From Podarcis raffonei (taxonomy: Eukaryota; Chordata; Lepidosauria; Squamata; Lacertidae): DNA of 64,000 nt. Where the stretch lies: the NCBI RefSeq assembly GCF_027172205.1, contig NC_070619.1, positions 3,668,001 to 3,732,000 on the forward strand, written 5' to 3'. Under the pieces are notes generated by a model that saw nothing but the letters and a program-made list of their open reading frames with translations, made no database searches and was not told where the DNA came from. A program made the translations under genes and the position numbers. Shown here in pieces: positions 30,944 through 47,212 of this stretch; position 1 is the stretch's first letter, and each line of letters begins with the position of its first letter.

Positions 30944-33900
30944 TCACAAATAGGGCTCATCTTTCGACAGTTCCCATTTCCGTGGCGCAGGGCCAGGTTT
31001 CACTGGCTTTCTCTCTGTTGGTGCAATAGAAGATTCTGAGCTGGAGGGGAAGAGAAACAGGAGATGGTTACATTTCCAAATCCTCAAAAAATACAAGAAT
31101 GTAGGGAGGACCCCTGAAAAATAAAACTATTTTTAAATTGATTTCATATTAGTTTTGAATACAGAATGTTAAGTTTACTCAATAAGGCTTCCAGCTTTGG
31201 TGGAAAGATTAACAACAACAACAACAACAAATTTTATTTATACCCCGCCCTTCCTAGTCAGAGCCGGGCTCAGGGCAGCTAACACCAGTAAAAATACAAT
31301 AAAAACATAACAGGAAAAAACCACACATTTAAAATACAGGTTGAAATGCAATTTAAGCAGAGCAAATATTAGCACTGCTCGATCAAAGGAATACTGAGGC
31401 GTTTAAGCCAAGCCCACTCAGAGGGCAGATACTGTATGGTGTGAAAATCCCTATGAAGATCTGAAGAAAAATATTAAATATTAAATATTTGGAGCAGGAA
31501 AACAAAGGGATGAGGATGACTAGAGATTCACAAAGTTATACATGAAGTGGAAAGAGACACATTTCTCTCTCTGTCATACTTACATGTTCAGGGTGTTAGC
31601 ATTAATTTACAAGGCCCTGAATAATTTGGTCACAGGTTGTCAGAGGAGTCACTCTTAATGGTTCCCCATGGCTCAGATCCACCAGGAGCTGTATGTTTAG
31701 TTTAGGCATTTTAGTTGATATTTTATTTTATAGTTTTAACTCACGGGTGTCAAACACAAGGCCCGCGGGCCGAATGCGGCCCGCCAGACCTCGTCATGTG
31801 GCCCGTGTAGCCGCCGCCGGCCGCCAGCCTTCACCTTTTATTCTCGCTTTTTTTTTTACACAAGAAAGCCACCTCTTCAGCGCATGCGCGGCAGCCTACA
31901 AGCCAGAGAACGTCTGCCCTCTAGCAGCGCCGGCCGTTCTACACAGGAAACCTCCACTTTACATGCATTCAGGAAACCTCCACTTGTTTTTATATTGAGC
32001 GCATGCCATCCTGTGATGTGACAGATCTACTTGCCATTATTCTGACTATGTTTCTGCTTTCAGAGCTAGTTATTACTTACATTATTACAAAAAACAGTAA
32101 TAATTGAATGCAGTGACAATAATTTATGATAATAAAGAGTGGACACAGAGTCCTACAGATACAACCGGCCCTTTGAGAGTGACCAAACTGCTGATGCGGC
32201 CCCCGATGAATTTGAGTTTGACACCCCTGTTTTAACTGGTTGTTTTTTGTTTTGTTTTTGTATTAGAACCATACAGTAGAATTGCAGAATTGTACGGTTG
32301 GAAGGATCCCCCAAAGCTCATCCAATCCAACCCCCTGCAATGCAGGAATCGCACGTAAACAATTCCAAACCTCTGCTTAAAAACCTCCAAGGAAGGAGAG
32401 TCCCAAAATTAGTAACGCCCATTAATTTAAATGATTCTACTCTGTTATTGAATGTGGGAAATTTAAAACGTGGTCAAAAACCAACAATTCATGTCTTGCC
32501 AGACAGGCACATGATAGAAGCTGAAGTCTGCAGAGTTTTCCACCAAAATACTTCATTAAATTTGATACATCTCAGGCTGACCAGAGAGTTGTAATCCATT
32601 GACAGCTCAAAATGAAACGAAAGGAGCCATTGGGATGAATCTGTGCCAGCCTTCTGTCTACCATTTTACCTTGTCTGCCCCAGTCCAGTAGGTGAGTGTT
32701 TTCTGCAGGCTCTTAAATCAAATAACAGCCAGACCTGGCCCCAATTAGTTTCCAAGATTGCTAGGCTGAAGTGGGTGTAGACCAAAAGGAACACAAAACC
32801 TACCTGCCATGCTGCTGCCCTCCCGGAGCCAACCTTTTCTGAGCTGATACAAGGACAATGGGAGGGAAAGTCTCCCGGCGTCCGTCACGGGTGCAGTAGT
32901 AATTGTTTGCAAATTTATGGCTGGGGCCGACAGGGAGGCGTGGAGGTGGCTGAGTCCTAAAGAACAAGACATTGAAGAAGGTCAAGCAATGGAAAGGGGA
33001 AATCTAAGAAGTTCAGTTATCTGACAAGCCATTAGCAAAGAACAGGATTGATCTCCCATAAATTGAAATTATCTAAAGGGCTGAGCTCAAATGACATTCC
33101 CCCCCCCCATAATATGGCATGATTTTATTTCTTACACAGATATTGAGGCACATGACCACTCAAGCGCCATCGGCATATGTAAATGTCTGGCTTGTTTGAA
33201 GACAATATAGAGCCTTTATTCACAGTAATAATGGAACTCACACCCAGCCTGGAAGATCATTGGGTTGTTCACTCACTCTCAGGCTGCCCTACTTCACAGG
33301 TGTTACGGAAAGGGGGGGCATGTCTTCTTCACCTTCTTCTTCGCTACAATATATCCATTTATTCCCAATTGTCAATGTCAAAAGGGACTAAAATCTATAA
33401 AATCCATAGAAAATCAACATGCCAATTTGCTCAATTTCTCTAGGACTCTATGACACCTCCCCTGTCCTCCATAATCCCTCAAGTAAGGTGCTCTGCCAAG
33501 CCTTTCCTCCGGGCAATGCCAGGTGGCAGACTATGCATACATGGACCATTGTCTTCCCATCACCGGCACTCAGGAAGCGCTTATCTGCACATATCTCCAG
33601 CTCTGCATATTCCCCCCTCCCTCCTCCATATGTTAATCCGGTGTAACCCAACCTCTCCTTAATGTATTCATGATGTAACTGGGATGTATTTTGCACTGTA
33701 TTCTGGGACATGGGGGGAGTTTCAAAAGTTCATGTCACCCCTTTCTCGCTGTTCAATCTCGCCTTGAACCTGTTGCGCAATAAACTTGGATCTTCTGCAG
33801 TTTGCTCCTGTCCGGCTGAGCTCATTTTCTTCCGCAGGGACCCACGGACTTAGTCCGATGAGCTGGGTGGCAGAGTAGCCCCGCACCCAGATTTTAGCCG

Positions 33901-36900
33901 TAACACAGGGTTGCTGTGAGGATAGAATGAGGAGGAAAACCACCTACATGACCTTGAGCTCCTTGCAGGAAAGGTGGGATATAATGTACAAAATAAATAT
34001 TATTCATCAATAAATTTACTCAATACTCTAAATTTCTTCTCCATTATTTGATTTATATCCCACCCTTCCACATGAAGGAGCCCCCGACAGCAGTAATAAA
34101 ACATGTTAAAGGTAAAGGTAAAGGGACCCCTGACCGTTAGGTCCAGTCGTGGCCGACTCTGGGGTTGCGGCACTCATCTCATTTTACTGGCCGAGGGAGC
34201 CGGCATACAGCTTCCAGGTCATGTGGCCAGCATGACTAAGCCGCTTCTGGTGAACCAGAGCAGCGCACAGAAATGTCGTTTACCTTCCTGCTGGAGCAGT
34301 ACCTATTTATCTACTTGCACGTTTTGTGCTTTTGAACTGTTAGGTTGGCAGGAGCTGGGACCGAGCAACGGGAGCTCACCCCGTCGTGGGGATTCGAACC
34401 GCCGACCTTCTGATCGGCAAGTCCTAGGCTCTGTGGTTTAACCCACAGTGCCACCCGTGTCCCTCTAATAAAACATGTTAGTGTTTTTTTTTTTTTTAAA
34501 AAAAAACCATTATCTCAGGGTTATTGGGAACAGTGTCTTTCAAATGTCTGGGCAAACAGAAACGTTTTAGCATTTCATAGAATTGTAGAGTTGGAAGGGA
34601 CCACAAAGGCATTTTGTAGTCCAACCCTCTGCAACGGAAGAATATTTTTGCCCGCCGTTGGGCTCGAACCCATGACTTTGAGATGGAAAGTCTCGTGCTC
34701 TGCTGACTGAGCTGTCCCAGCTCTGACTTTCTCCTGAAAGTCCATCATGTGCGTAGTTCAAAACTTGTTTCATTGGGGGAGAGAGGCCTGCGGCTGAGAT
34801 CTGAACCCAGGGCTTTGGTTCCCTTCCAGGGGAAAGGCAGCAAAGGAACCCCTCCCACACTTGACACTCCCCCCTTACCTCTTGGCAATCTCTGTGTAAC
34901 GAAGCTGAAGTTTCGCTTGGAGATCTCGCTGTTAAAAAAAAAAAAAGAGAAAGACAAAAGAGGAACAAGGCTCAAGTCAAGTGTGCCACCTGGAGGGCAG
35001 GAAGCCTGTGTTTTCTTAAAAGCTAAACTGCAACAAGAAGTGGCAAGAATACCTGTCGCTTAGCATCAATTTGAAACCAAGTTAATACAGTGGTACCTCA
35101 GATTTCGAACATAATCCGTTCCGGAAGACCGTTTTCATGGAACTTTGAAGTGTCAGGCATAGCTCTAATGGCTTTAGCCCAAACGTAGCAGAGTTTTCCT
35201 GCACAGCGAAGAAGCTAGTTGAGGTGGAAATGACTAGTCAGCTAGACTCAGAATAACTATTTACAGGATTTATTAAAAGGAAAAAATAAAACCAGCAGAG
35301 TTTCTGCATACAAAACAAAGCAAAATAAATCCTTTCTTTCTCTCTCTCTCTCTCTTAACCACACACAGCACTCCTACTCCTAACACACCCCACACACACT
35401 GTGCTAGCAATCCCTAGATAACAGAGTTGAGTGCTGGTCGTTAACCAATCAGAGTAAGTAGTTTCTAGGTCAAGCTGACCTTGGCTTTCTGCCAAGAGTA
35501 AATTGACACTGCCTTGAGTTAATTGTGTGAAGCCAGAATCTGTAAGTTTCCCATGAGAACCAATTAACAGAAACTCAACACGTTTGACTTCCAAAAAGTG
35601 TTCAGAACGGAAGCAATTACTTCTGGGTATCTGGCATTCGAAAACCGAAACGTTCAGTTTCTGAGATGCTCAAAAACCGAGGTACCACTGTAATAGCATT
35701 TCAATGAGCAGAAATCATATTACCGGTACTTGCCCAAAAAATGGAAAGACGCAGAAGTCCCAGCAAAGGAAGAATGGATACAAAAATTTACGGAATATGC
35801 AGAAATGGCGAAACTTACCATAAGTATAACAATTTTTTAAAATAAAAGAATGGAAATGGTTTATTGAATATTTACAGATGAATTATAAATACAGTAGATA
35901 AAAACACTGTCAGGATTATTGTAATAACCTGCAGTTTTATAAGAGTATATATTTAAAGAAGATGAATAAATGAGCAAATTAAATTAATTTGGATATGCAG
36001 GAGATATTAAAAACAAATTTAAGGAACTGCAGAAAGAGGGGGAAGGAAGTTGAGTTTTGAAACGTCAAAATGATTGTAAAATTAGTGAAATATATAAAAT
36101 TAGTGAAATGTATAAACTTGAAAAGAATGAATAAATGAATAAATAAATAAATAAATAAATAAATGTATTTCAATGGGTCTGTTTTAGGTTTCATTGCAAG
36201 CAAGGCGATGAATGAAAAGTCACAGTCACAACATGTATCTAAAGCATATTTAGAGTATGTGGCTTTAAACTGCAGTTAAAACAACTGAACTTAGTCCCAT
36301 TTAAAGCACATGATTCTCTCCCCCCCCACTCCTGGGAACTGTAGTTTTGATGGTGTTGGGAATTCTAGTTTTGTGGGGGATCCTATAGTTTTGCAGAAGA
36401 AGCCATATGCTTTAAATGGAATTAAGTTTGATTAATTAATTGGATTGCCATATAACTGCCTTTAAAAAAATATATATTTAGGGGGTCTCCCCAGGAGTAG
36501 GACTACAACCCCCATGATCCCTTGCGCAGAAAGGGGACGGGGCTAGGCTATCGGATGGGAATACGTGCAGGGGGGGGAAACCTAAAACCACGCAGCAGAA
36601 TTTCCCACCACCGTTGCCACAGGGATCCTTTAGAGCAGCAGTTGTCAACTTGTGGGTCCCCAGATGTTATTGGACTACAACTCCCATCATCCCTGAGCTC
36701 TGGCCTTGCTAGCTAGGGGTGATGGGAGCTGTAGTTCAACAACATCTGGGGACCCACAGGTTGAGAAAGGCTGCTTTAGAGCAGGCATAGGCAAACCTGG
36801 CCCTACAGCTGTTTTGGGACTACAACTCCCATGATCCCTAGCTAGGAGGACCAGTGGGCAGGGATGATGGGAATTGTAGTCCCAAACATCTGGAGGGCCG

Positions 36901-37012
36901 GAGTTTGCCTACGCCTGCGTTAGAGTCTGCCTGCCGGTTCCCAGCCCGGTTCGGTTCTTACCCCGGCCGCAAGGTTGCGGATCTTCTGGATGAGGCGGGT
37001 GGCCGACGCCAT
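30944..37012 (-). CDS. NDUFA7: NDUFA7, accessory subunit of mitochondrial complex I (4 exons, complete)
   Basis: Exon 1: 36962-37012, [17 protein letters not shown], donor GTAAGA. Exon 2: 34879-34928, [16 protein letters not shown], donor GTAAGG. Exon 3: 32804-32956, [20 protein letters not shown] then [12 protein letters not shown], donor GTAGGT. Exon 4: 30944-31040, [14 protein letters not shown], ending [12 protein letters not shown] and TGA. Phases agree and the total is 351 nt, 116 residues plus stop (human about 113). The recalled vertebrate protein has the same [24 protein letters not shown] and KRWELS..QPYL blocks. It is a supernumerary subunit of NADH:ubiquinone oxidoreductase, associated with the matrix arm. 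A likely polyA signal is ATTAAA (30825-30830, minus). Introns 1-3 carry MITEs, SINEs and LTR fossils. It is transcribed divergently from RPS28. Confidence 0.96.
31211..31425 (-). mobile_element. L2-type LINE 3' end
   Basis: (ACA)n followed by TTTTATTTATACCCCGCCC and GAGCCGGGCTCAGGGC, in reverse orientation, inside NDUFA7 intron 3. Confidence 0.7.
31742..32229. mobile_element. hAT-type non-autonomous transposon with perfect 8-bp target duplication
   Basis: TTTTAACT at 31734-31741 and 32230-32237. Inverted ends are CACGGGTGTCAAAC and GTTTGACACCCCTG. The 488-bp interior has no transposase. A relative lies at 38261-40025 in the opposite orientation. Confidence 0.93.
32272..32400 (-). mobile_element. 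CR1 3' end fragment
   Basis: Reverse-strand CR1 tail: GTACGGTTGGAAGG, TCCAATCCAACCCCCTGCAA, AAACCTCCAAGGAAGGAGAG. In NDUFA7 intron 3. Confidence 0.8.
33301..33905 (+). mobile_element. Solo LTR fossil with 4-bp target duplication
   Basis: Ends are TGTTACGG and CCGTAACA, flanked by CAGG on both sides (33297-33300, 33906-33909). A polyadenylation signal AATAAA lies near 33779. About 605 bp with no internal region, inside NDUFA7 intron 2. A 4-bp duplication fits ERV1-like or some Gypsy elements. Age not determinable by eye. Confidence 0.85.
34109..34464 (-). mobile_element. Sauria-type tRNA SINE
   Basis: Reverse orientation: GGTAAAGGGACCCCTGACC start, box B complement GGGATTCGAACCGCCGACC, and a head ending GTGCCACCCGTGTCCC. 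Perfect duplication TAATAAAACATGTTA on both sides. Confidence 0.95.
34573..34730 (-). mobile_element. CR1 3' end fragment fused to a tRNA-like stretch
   Basis: GAATTGTAGAGTTGGAAGGG and TAGTCCAACCCTCTGCAA are the inverted CR1 tail. It is followed by GGGCTCGAACCCATGAC and a stretch to GACTGAGCTGTCCCAG that resembles a tRNA-derived SINE head in reverse. A composite of uncertain origin. Confidence 0.6.
35088..35690. mobile_element. MITE with CAGTGGTACCTC inverted ends
   Basis: Left CAGTGGTACCTC and right GAGGTACCACTG, with TAATA on both outer sides. The same end occurs at 59645. It carries an inserted LTR fossil. Confidence 0.8.
35151..35580 (-). mobile_element. Solo LTR fossil inside the MITE
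   Basis: TGTCAGGC...CTCAACA, about 430 bp, minus orientation (polyadenylation signal on the minus strand near 35265-35275). No clear target duplication. Family unassigned. Confidence 0.65.
35725..36175 (+). mobile_element. L1 3' end fragment
   Basis: 35735-35820 reads like the L1 ORF2 end ([17 protein letters not shown]), followed by an AT-rich 3'UTR and an (AAAT)n tail at 36125-36165. Confidence 0.6.
36240..36430. repeat. Imperfect inverted-repeat element (MITE-like)
   Basis: Contains CCCATTTAAAGCACATGATT and, inverted, ATATGCTTTAAATGGAATTA, around CTGGGAACTGTAGTTTTG repeats. Ends unclear. Confidence 0.45.
36636..36773. mobile_element. hAT-type foldback MITE 1 in NDUFA7 intron 1
   Basis: Near-palindromic (GGGTCCCCAGATGTT ... 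AACATCTGGGGACCC; GACTACAACTCCCATCATCC). Preceded and followed by CTTTAGAG (36628-36635, 36774-36781). Confidence 0.9.
36782..36917. mobile_element. hAT-type foldback MITE 2, sharing the target duplication of MITE 1
   Basis: Ends CAGGCATAGGCAAAC and GTTTGCCTACGCCTG. Flanked by CTTTAGAG (36774-36781) and CGTTAGAG (36918-36925). It ends about 40 bp from the NDUFA7 exon 1 donor. Confidence 0.9.
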
Positions 37013-41067
<4,055 letters not shown>

Positions 41068-41078
41068 GCTGTAGCCAA

Positions 41079-43102
41079 GTGAGTCTTCTTCTAATTACCC
41101 ATCCTCTCTCGAGCAGTGCGCAGTTCAGCCTTGCTCAACCCTGATGTCTTCCAGATTATCGTTTAATCTGTGTTTGAAAAAAGCAGTGCACGAAATACAA
41201 TAAAAGCAGCTGAAGGCAATACTGGTGGGAAGGAAAGCAGCAGATACATGTAAAATCCACAGGGAGGACAGGAGAATGTTCTGTTGTGCAAGGAGAAATA
41301 TATAATCTAATAATAATTTATTATTTCTTCCCCAGCCACTCTGAGTGGCTTTCAACAGAACATTAAAAACAGAATAAAACTTCAAACATTAAAAACTTCC
41401 CTGAACAGGGCTGCCTTCAGATGTCTTTTAAAGATAGGATAGCTATTTATTTCCTTCACATCTGAAGGGAGGATGTTCCACAGGGTGGGTGCCACCACCT
41501 AGAAGGCCCTCTGCCTGGTTCCCTGTAACCTCTCTTCTCGCAGTGAGGGAACCACCAGAAGGCCTTCTGAGGAGAACCTCAATGTCTGTGCTGGACAATG
41601 GGGGTGGAGACGCTCCTGCAAGTATACTTCACCAGAAGGCCCTCAGAGTGGGACCTCAGTGTTAGTGTTGATGCTTCTTTGACTACAACCCAGTGGTTGC
41701 ATCTATCTGAGTTGCACTGAAATTAGACCCACTGAAATTAAGGAGTCTCTGAATAGGAGTAACATTGGATAGAATCCACTACAACACTCACGGTAGAGAC
41801 TTATTGACCCAGCTGGGAAAAGCCCTTGGGAACAAAAACGCCTTCAGTTGTTCTCCAGAGAGTAGACACCTGCCATATCTCAACAGGAATGCTATTTCAT
41901 AGAACGGGCCGCCAAATTAAAAGCCTTGCTCTGAGTTGACGTGGAGTGGGCCTCAGATCTTTGGAACTTGCAGGAGAAGGATGCTTTTTAAATCCCAACT
42001 CCCATACTCTGGTCCATTGAACACATCGTCAATTACAGGTGCTAACATTCTAGTTTCAGTCTGCTTTCCTGGCCAGGATTTTGGCAGGCCTCCCCTTTCT
42101 ACCCACCTAGTCATAAACAAAGCCTTTTAAAAATCCTCCTGGGGCATTCTCATGCCTGCAATTATCTGATCAATATTTGGTGGTCCATAGGCATGCTGAA
42201 AGATTGAAACTGAGATGTTGGTTCTCTTCACTTAGGATGCGTTTAAACGACCTAGCAACTGGCTTTGAATTACTGCAGTTCGCTAGAAAATATTCCCTGG
42301 GCGTAAGGAAAAACCTTTGCGTTCAAACTTGCTCAGAGCCTCAGTTGCCCCCCCAAATGGAAAACCTTGCAGGATATGCAACTTTTGCTTTGGAGTAAAA
42401 ATAATAACTCGTAAATTGTGTCTTGTCAAAGGCTTGGAGGACCCAATGCTGTTTGGTGGAATTTTATCTTATCTGCAACCAATACAGGCACACAGGACTA
42501 GCTCTCCACAATACAGAGTGAAAATTGGTTTTCCTAATGGTTTTGAAGGAATTCAGCAACATAATATTATCACTGGAAGATCACGGGGTGGTTCACAACA
42601 TAAAAATACAAAATAGGAGCACAAAATACATAATAAAACAAAAACAAACCAATAACACTCCCCCCAGCACATTTAAAAGGCCATAGAAGCTTCCTATTCT
42701 ATTGGATGTACTGTGCTGCTTTTGTGATTCATTATTTTTATTACATTGTTTTGTTTGACTTTATATTTTATTGCCGATAAATTATTTTATTTTGCAACAC
42801 ACACACAACACTAAAAAAGGGGGGGGGGCTTAAACAGAAAGTACAAAAACAAATATGAAACGAGTAATGAACTTATAACCACCTTTCAGAAGAAGGAAAA
42901 AAATGACTGACTTGATTTTAAATGTGCTCAGAATTCCAATTCCTGTTCACCCCAGCCACCAGTTGGGGGAGTCCAGCCCCACTTGCAGGTCCAGATTGTG
43001 CAGTGCTGATCATTCCCCTAATCTTTCTGGCGCTCTGAAATTCAGCTGCCTGTCGATAGGGCTGAGGCATGCAACTAAATCCCGGTTTGTTTTGTTTTCT
43101 AG
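41079..43102 (+). other. RPS28 3'UTR intron
   Basis: From GTGAGT to TTTTCTAG. Contains a reversed L3-type LINE at about 41310-41690 (CTTCCCTGAACAGGGCTGCC, GGATGTTCCACAGGGTGGG) and a LINE tail at 42585-42665. The remainder shows no gene. Confidence 0.8.
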
Positions 43103-43205
43103 GTTGGGTCAAAACTCCCATGCGATGTGTTTGTACAAGCCTGGTTGAAGAGTGATGAGCTACTCTCGGTCCTTCCAATAAACTTCCTTTGCCCTCCACC
43201 ACTTA
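43103..43205 (+). other. RPS28: RPS28 last exon (3'UTR) and polyA signal
   Basis: Follows TTTTCTAG. AATAAA at 43177-43182 with a pyrimidine-rich stretch after it. Confidence 0.75.
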
Positions 43206-43338
43206 AACTTGTGTGCAGTGTTTTTAAATTACCATAGCAAAATATTTCGTAATGGTCGAAATACTTGTATGGTGTTATGGGTACATACGCAGCCCTTTCT
43301 CGCTGCCTGCCCCATTTAAGCCCAATCCCTATTCATTA

Positions 43339-43689
43339 GGTAAAGGTAAAGGGACCCCTGACCATTAGGTCCAGTCGTGACCGACTCTGGGGTTGTGGCG
43401 CTCATCTCGTTTTATTGGCCGAGGGAGCCAGCGTACAGCGTCCGGGTATGTGGCCAGCATGACTAAGCCGCTTCTGGCGAACCAGAGCAGCGCATGGAAA
43501 CGCCGTTTACCTTCCCACCGGAGCAGTACCTATTTATCTACTTGCACTTTGACGTGCTTTTGAACTGCTAGGTTGGCAGGAGCAGGGACTGAGCGACGGG
43601 AGCTCACCCCGTCACGGGGATTCGAACCGCCGACCTTCTGATTGGCAAGTCCTAGGCTCTGGTTTAACCCACAGCACCACCCGCATCCC
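43339..43689 (-). mobile_element. Sauria-type tRNA SINE
   Basis: Full-length, reversed. Flanks TCCCTATTCATTA and TCCTTATTCATTA are a near-perfect target duplication. Confidence 0.94.
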
Positions 43690-43789
43690 TTATCCTTATT
43701 CATTACTGCAGTTATATCTGAGGGGCAGGTGGGGCTTGTCCACTGGGAAGGTAGCCCATCTAGGAGAAGGAAAACTCTGATCCTAAATT

Positions 43790-44247
43790 GGCTGCATTAT
43801 GGGATATTTTTTCGGGAGAAGAAAAGGCAGTGCAAAGGCCTGGAAACGATGCCTTATGAGGAACGGCTAAGGGAGCTGGGCATGTTTAGCCTGGAGAAAA
43901 GGAGGTTAAGGGGTGATATGATAGCCATGTTCAAATATATAAAAGGATGTCACATAGAGGAGGGAGAAAGGTTGTTTTCTGCTGCTCCAGAGAAGCGGAC
44001 ACGGAGCAATGGGTCCAAACTACAAGAAAGAAGATTCCACCTAAACATTAAGAAGAACTTCCTGACAGTAAGAGCTGTTTGACAGTGGAATTTGCTGCCA
44101 AGGAGTGTGGTGGAGTCTCCTTCTTTGGAGGTTTTTAAGCAGAGGCTTGACAACCATATGTCAGGAGTGCTCTGATGGTGTTTCCTGCTTGGCAGGGGGT
44201 TGGACTCGATGGCCCTTGTGGTCTCTTCCAATTCTATGATTCTATAC
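43790..44247 (+). mobile_element. CR1 LINE 3' end
   Basis: Encodes LRELGMFSLEKRRLRGDMIA, MFKYIKGCH and NGSKLQERRFHLNIKKNFL, the CR1 ORF2 end. The 3'UTR has GGTTGGACTCGATGGCCCTT and the diagnostic terminal ATTCTATGATTCTAT at 44231-44246. Confidence 0.95.
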
Positions 44248-44852
44248 TGGAGATGAGCGAGTGGCGCCTTATGGCAACTCCTGCATCGAAGCCAGCGCCA
44301 AACGTCTTGCTCTGCTTTCCTCTGGACTGTATCAGCAAGGCCACGATGGGGGTCTTGTTGTCTTAGGACCTCCAGACACGCTGCCCAGGCTTGTGCCCTG
44401 GGGGGGGGGGAATCACATCGGTGCTGCTCATACAATGATTTGACTTCACCCCCGGAGGCACACTCCATTATCTCAAGGTGGCGTAGGAGCCTGCAAGCTT
44501 TCTTCAGCCCTCCCCATTTTCTTTGCACACCCCCCCCAGCTCTTAGGTCACCTCTCCACGCCATACATTCAAAGCATGCGGCTTCACACAAAGAACTCTG
44601 AGAACTAGCGCCTCTTTGCAGAGCTACAATTCCCAGCACCCTTAGAACACCACAGTTCCCAAAGTTTCTTGTGGGATGAATCAAATCTGTGCTTCTAGGT
44701 GCCATAAGAAAGCTGCAGACCCCGGAAATGATCTCTTTCAGCTTCTGCCTTCTGGAAGAATGTACAGGGTTATAAAGACTAGGACTAGCCACCTGAGAAA
44801 CAAGTTTCTATCCAAATGTGATTTTGGTTTTAAACGCAGTGTAAGGAGTTCA

Positions 44853-46087
44853 GATTTTTCTATATAGTTTTGCAAGTGCCGTATTTTTCGCACGATAGGA
44901 CGCACCGGTCCATAGGACGCACCTAGATTTGGGGGGGGAAATAAAGGGGAAAAAATTATTCCCCCCCCCCCCGCCAGGCGCGGGGCTGTGGCGGGGGAAG
45001 CCCGAGCTTCCCCCTCCCCCAGAACGGGACCCAGAGCCATGCCGAAGCTGCGCGCAGCTTTGGCATCGCTCTGGGAGCTTGCGGGGCTGGGGGAGGAGGA
45101 AGCCCTCCGCCAGCCTCCAAACCATGTCGGGAGACAGCGGGATGGCGCGCTGCGCCTCTCCCGCTGTCCCCCGAGTTTGTGGGGCTGGCGAGAGGGAGGA
45201 GCCGGCTTCTCCCCGTCGCCAGCCTTCTAGCCAAGTCGGGGGACAGCGGGAAGGGCGTGCTGCGCCTCTCCCGCTGTCCCCCGAGTTTGTGGGGCTGGCG
45301 AGAGGGAGGAGCCGGCTTCTCCCCGTCGCCAGCCTTCTAGCCAAGTCGGGGGACAGCGGGAAGGGCGTGCTGCGCCTCTCCCGCTGTCCCCCGAGTTTGC
45401 GGGGCTGGCGACGGGGAGGAGCAGGCTTCTCCCCCCCCCCCGCCAGCCTTCTAGCCAAGTCGGGGGACAGCAGGATGGTGGCGTTCCGCCTCCCCGCTGT
45501 CCCCCGAGCTTGTGGGGCTGGCGGTGGGGCTCTCCTGAAGCCTGGAGAGCTAGAGGGGTCGGTGCGCACCAACCCCTCTCGCTCTCCAGGCTTCATCGAA
45601 AGCCTGCATTCGCACCATAGGACGCACACACATTTCCCCTTCATTTTTGGAGGGGGAAAAGTGTGTCCTATAGTGCGAAAAATACGGTATCCTTTAAACA
45701 CCTTCCAGTCCTTGTCTAAAGGATACTTGCAAAAGTATATTGAATCAGAACTCCTTTTAGAAGAAACAAGTTCTGTTATAAACACTGAAATACTAAATAA
45801 GATGGATAACAATGTGTAACAGAAAAAGAAGCAGAAAAATGGTTTAAAAGTGTGAAAGAAAGTAATAGAAGTGGAAAGAAATTGCAATTGAGTAGATTTG
45901 AAGTTTAGCACAAGGGTGGGGTGAGGGGTAAGGGATGGTGGTGGGGAAAAGAAGTATCTGTGGGATTGAGTGTGGGTATGTATGAATATTTTTAAGGATT
46001 GTATGAAATGTATGTTTGTATATCCGTTACGTGTGTATTAATGCTGAATTATTTTAATAACAAAAATTTATTTTTTAAAAAAATTAA
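44853..46087 (+). mobile_element. L1-like 3' end insertion carrying T element copy 3
   Basis: CAGTGTAAGGAGT (with AAAC before) occurs at about 44836-44849 and again at 46090-46102, as a target duplication would. The right part (45690-46087) is an AT-rich 3'UTR-like sequence ending in T/A-rich runs. Family assignment is tentative. Confidence 0.5.
44879..45687. mobile_element. T element copy 3 with about 115-bp internal tandem repeats
   Basis: CCGTATTTTTCGCACGATAG to GAAAAATACGG, with TA at the right side. The internal repeat CCCGCTGTCCCCCGAGTTTG recurs at about 45162, 45278 and 45392. The same subterminal hairpin as copy 2 lies at 45535-45598. Confidence 0.88.
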
Positions 46088-46729
46088 ACAGTGTAAGGAG
46101 TCTCTATAGGAGTATATTGTATTTTAAAATGGGGTATCGGAGTTTTTAGGGGCTAACCAGGTTGGGATAGCAGGCTTGTTGGTTTCTGAATGTCTTATGT
46201 AGATTTTTTTCAATTTCATTGTTCTGTATGGGACAATGACTAAGATTATCGTATCGTATTAATGGGACACTGATTATAGTGTGGGTTTGCCTGTATCCTC
46301 TCATTTATTCATGTACCTTTGCTGGTTACTGCAGCAGCTTGAATCCTCTTGGCTCCTGAAGTATTATTCAAAGGTCCCAGTTTCAGGACTGGGGCAGACC
46401 TGTGTCTGAAGCGTTGCCCGGCTATTCCCAATTGGTGTCTACACATGGAGGCATGGCTGCAGCTCTCTAAGCCTGTCTTATCTTTCCAAGGTCATGCTCC
46501 ACTCCTAACCGCTTTTGCCTGTCTAGAATATGCCATTGGAAACCTCTGCCCACCAAGGGACTGGTGCCCTCTGGAAGGTTGACCACGAGGAAATGCAGTC
46601 CTCGGGATCAACAAGTTTCTCTGCCTTGTAGATGACATAGATATAGATTGACTCTCTGCAGACACCACACATCTGAAGCCCATGTCTCCCCCCACCCACC
46701 CAATACTGTGAACTGTAGTTCCTATACAG

Positions 46730-47212
46730 CATCTTAAAAAGCAGAGACATCACCTTGCCAACAAAAGTCCGTATATTTAATGCTATGGTTTTCCCAGTAG
46801 TGATGTATGGAAGTGAGAGCTGGACCATAAAGAAGGCTGATCGCCAAAGAATGGATGCTTTTGAATTCTGGTGCTGGAGGAGACTCTTGAGAGTCCCATG
46901 GACTGCAAGAAGATCCAACCTCTCCATTCGGAACGAAATCAGCCCTGAGTGCTCACTGGAAGGACAGATCCTGAAGTTGAGGCTCCAGTACTTTGGCCAC
47001 CTCATGAGAAGAGAAGACTCCCTGGAAAAGACCCTGATGTTGGGAAAGAAGGAGGGCACAAGGAGAAGGGGATGACAGAGGACGAGATGGTGGGACAGTG
47101 TTCTCGAAGCTACTAACGTGAGTTTGACCAAACTGCGGGAGGTAGTGGAGGACAGAGGTGCCTGGCGTGCTCAGGTCCATGGGGTCACGAAGAGGCGGAC
47201 ACGACTAAACAA
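46730..47212 (+). mobile_element. Bov-B LINE, 5'-truncated
   Basis: Same RT end as at 30072 (VMYGSESWTIKKADRQRMDA, RRLLRVPWTARRSNLSI). AGTTCCTATA on both sides (about 46719-46728 and 47215-47224) is a target duplication. Later part has a stop where the 30072 copy is open. Confidence 0.92.
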
